Shown here: positions 13,853 to 15,540 of the stretch, piece after piece
How the letters are laid out: each line of letters opens with the position of its first letter
Position numbering within the stretch: position 1 is the stretch's first letter
Origin: Nitrospira sp. UBA2083
Lineage (GTDB): Bacteria > Nitrospirota > Nitrospiria > Nitrospirales > Nitrospiraceae
Direction: 5' to 3'
DNA length: 15,540 bases
NCBI GenBank assembly: GCA_002331625.1
Contig: DCZN01000049.1
Location: 676 to 16,215 of the forward strand
Notes under the pieces: model-generated
Database searches by the model: none
Seen by the model: the letters and a program-made list of their open reading frames with translations, nothing else
What the model was told of the DNA's origin: nothing
Made by a program: the position numbers and the translations under genes

Positions 13853-15331
13853 ATGACAGCAACGGAGCTTATCGAATCCTGGATTACTCTGCTTGAAGCG
13901 GAACGAGACCGGCTGGCCCACACGGGGCAGGATAGTCTTGTCATGGCATCGTACGGCCGCTTGGTGGGAACGACCGGTGGGCTCCATCTCTATGAATTTG
14001 TCGTGCCTGCTGACGCCAGTCTGCGCATTGACCTCCCGGTATCCGTGATCCCCGCCGATGAGGCGGACACGACGGAAGGCATCGTGCTCCGGTACACAGG
14101 CAAGAGCCTCCTCGTTCAACTGGTCGATGGGCTGGGAAGCGAGGTCCCTTCCGTCACTCTCGTTCCCGATGAGACTGGCCTTGTGAGCACAGCGGTTGCT
14201 CGTCTGAAAGAGGTACTGGCGAAGCCCGATCTGTATCACCTTGGGCCAACTGAGCGGTTGGCTGTACTCTTACAGCTGCCAGCTGGCGAGGTGGAACGCT
14301 TCTCCTCCGCTGCCTCGATCTTTACGACGCTGTGGTCGGATGACCGAGCCCTCCGTCGGCAACAGCTGGGCAATCTCGCGACGGAGCTGATTCGTGCCAA
14401 CAAACGCATTCTTCTGATCAGCCCTGACCATGATGCGTGCGATGAGATGGTCGGAACGGTGGGACGGACCGTGAAGGCCGGTGGCTTGAACTACAGAACG
14501 TGGATCACTCGGTATGAGCTCCCGCTTGCCTCGCAAGCCGCCGGCCTCGAGCTTCACGAGCTGGGGTTCGAGGCGCAGATGCATCAATTCTATGCCAAAT
14601 CCCAAGGGGACAAGGCCTCCTTGAAACACAAGTACGACCGTTTTCGAGAGCTGACCCCGTTTCTCTCTCGGAAGGAAGCGAAGCAAAAGGATCTGGATGA
14701 AGTCCGCCTCCTGGAATGGCGTCTCGTGACACACATGCGTGAGCTTCAGGTGCGGATGGCCGATGCGCAGAAGACGCTCAAGGACTTTGAGAACCTGCCG
14801 CTGTTTCAACGGCTCGCCCTGCAGGCCGTCGGGAAGAATGCCGAGTCGCTGACACAGTACTGTGCGTTGTATCAGGGACAGATGGATCAATTAGACAAAG
14901 AGCTCGATGCTGCCAAAGCGCGTATCCAACAGCTCGTGCCGGAGGCGGCGGTTCCGAGAGGGAACCGAGCCGAATTCGAGGAGCTCAAAGAACAGATCGC
15001 AAAACTAGGCGGAACCAAGAAAGTCCGCGAGTTGCTGGCGGCTGAGGAGAATCCGAATCGCCAGGCCTTCATCCAGAACCGACGACTGGTGGCGGCCACT
15101 CCTGGTCGAGTTGCAAGCGATCCGTTGTTCAGCCGTGTGCGGTTCGATGTCCTGATGGTCGATGACGCTCCCAAGATTGCCGCGCCCTCACTGTTGGCTG
15201 CAGCTAGCCTCGTGCGTGAACGCATTGTTGTCAGTGGCGACCTACGAGACATCGCCGCCGCTGGACGCTGGGCGATGCCTGTGGCAGGCACGCGGACTGC
15301 TTCGCAACCCGCACCCTTACCCATTGCTTGA
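13853..15331 (+). CDS. Superfamily 1 (UPF1/SMUBP2-like) helicase-related protein, ATP site missing and C-terminus short
   Basis: This is a protein of about 492 residues. The N-terminal part resembles the beta-barrel region of SMUBP2-like helicases (EGIVLRYTGKSLLVQLVDG). ILLISPDHDACDEMVG (about 186-201) matches motif Ia (VLVTAPTNVAVD in relatives), but the preceding stretch FTTLWSDDRALRRQQLGNLA has no GxGKT Walker A. A long charged helical region at about 255-400 is probably a coiled coil. LVAATPGRVASDPLF, FDVLMVDDAPKI and RIVVSGDLRDIA match the motif II-III segment (VVATTLTGA, FDVVIDEAAQ, GDPKQLPP in relatives). Then the protein ends, lacking the whole second RecA domain. An upstream GTG at 13838 is also possible. 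It may be a degenerate, non-ATPase relative or a frameshifted gene. Confidence 0.6.
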   Translation: MTATELIESWITLLEAERDRLAHTGQDSLVMASYGRLVGTTGGLHLYEFVVPADASLRIDLPVSVIPADEADTTEGIVLRYTGKSLLVQLVDGLGSEVPSVTLVPDETGLVSTAVARLKEVLAKPDLYHLGPTERLAVLLQLPAGEVERFSSAASIFTTLWSDDRALRRQQLGNLATELIRANKRILLISPDHDACDEMVGTVGRTVKAGGLNYRTWITRYELPLASQAAGLELHELGFEAQMHQFYAKSQGDKASLKHKYDRFRELTPFLSRKEAKQKDLDEVRLLEWRLVTHMRELQVRMADAQKTLKDFENLPLFQRLALQAVGKNAESLTQYCALYQGQMDQLDKELDAAKARIQQLVPEAAVPRGNRAEFEELKEQIAKLGGTKKVRELLAAEENPNRQAFIQNRRLVAATPGRVASDPLFSRVRFDVLMVDDAPKIAAPSLLAAASLVRERIVVSGDLRDIAAAGRWAMPVAGTRTASQPAPLPIA

Positions 15332-15492
15332 CGTGGATGAGGAGAATTCAGGATAATCCGGCTCCCCGGTTGTTCATCATGTCGGCTCCATGCTTGAGGC
15401 TGGTCAGAATGGCTTCGAGCAAGGCCGCAAGGAGCCCAGGTCCCGAGCGTACCGTGTTGATACGTTGGGGGAGTGGGCGACTGAGAACGCCG

Positions 15493-15540
15493 ATGGAAGA
15501 CATTCTCAGCAGCCTCTATGCCGAAGTGGCGGAACTGGCA
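15493..15540 (+). CDS. Possible start of a further gene (cut by window edge)
   Basis: ATG at 15493 reads MEDILSSLYAEVAELA up to the window end. This is a regular amphipathic helix-like sequence with good codon use. The same frame is open back to at least 15260, so this could be an internal methionine of a longer frame. No strong ribosome binding site is seen before the ATG. Confidence 0.3.
   Translation, partial: MEDILSSLYAEVAELA

Overview
This looks like the replication-origin region of a bacterial chromosome, probably a Nitrospira-type member of the Nitrospirota. The evidence is the minus-strand order dnaA-dnaN-gyrB-gyrA, moderate GC with mixed codon use, a long two-domain ThyX-like protein, and a palindromic repeat that resembles (from memory only) a dispersed repeat of Nitrospira genomes. 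The genus is an inference; the origin assignment is strong.

Positions 1-5300 hold the housekeeping block on the minus strand: the first codons of gyrA, complete gyrB, dnaN and dnaA. Positions 5301-5622 are gene-free and carry a perfect DnaA box, several weaker boxes, an AT-rich stretch and a trinucleotide run that resembles a DnaA-trio. This is the probable oriC and includes a likely autoregulated dnaA promoter.

Positions 5623-7914, also on the minus strand, hold three small DsrE-superfamily genes in the order DsrE/TusD, DsrF/TusC, DsrH/TusB, plus hisS. The trio would form a sulfur-relay hexamer. A pair of clean back-to-back sigma70-like promoters at 7996-8064 drives hisS leftward and, rightward, a 495-residue duplicated FAD-dependent thymidylate synthase-like gene followed by a seven-repeat TPR protein.

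From 10684 on the window becomes accessory in character. It holds an intact AbrB/PIN (VapBC) toxin-antitoxin pair with its own promoter, a gene interrupted by one in-frame TGA, a truncated homing-endonuclease-like fragment fused to a decayed antitoxin copy, and a second intact antitoxin/PIN pair. Two nearly identical copies of a 346-bp cassette on the minus strand (11908-12253 and 13364-13709, 1456 bp apart) each encode an unrecognised 89-residue protein behind a palindromic element.

The right end carries a superfamily 1 helicase-like protein that has no recognisable Walker A motif and stops just after motif III, followed by a short stretch where the reading frame is uncertain. The most unusual items are the duplicated 89-aa cassette with its palindrome, the split-motif ThyX duplication, and the ATP-site-less helicase-like protein.
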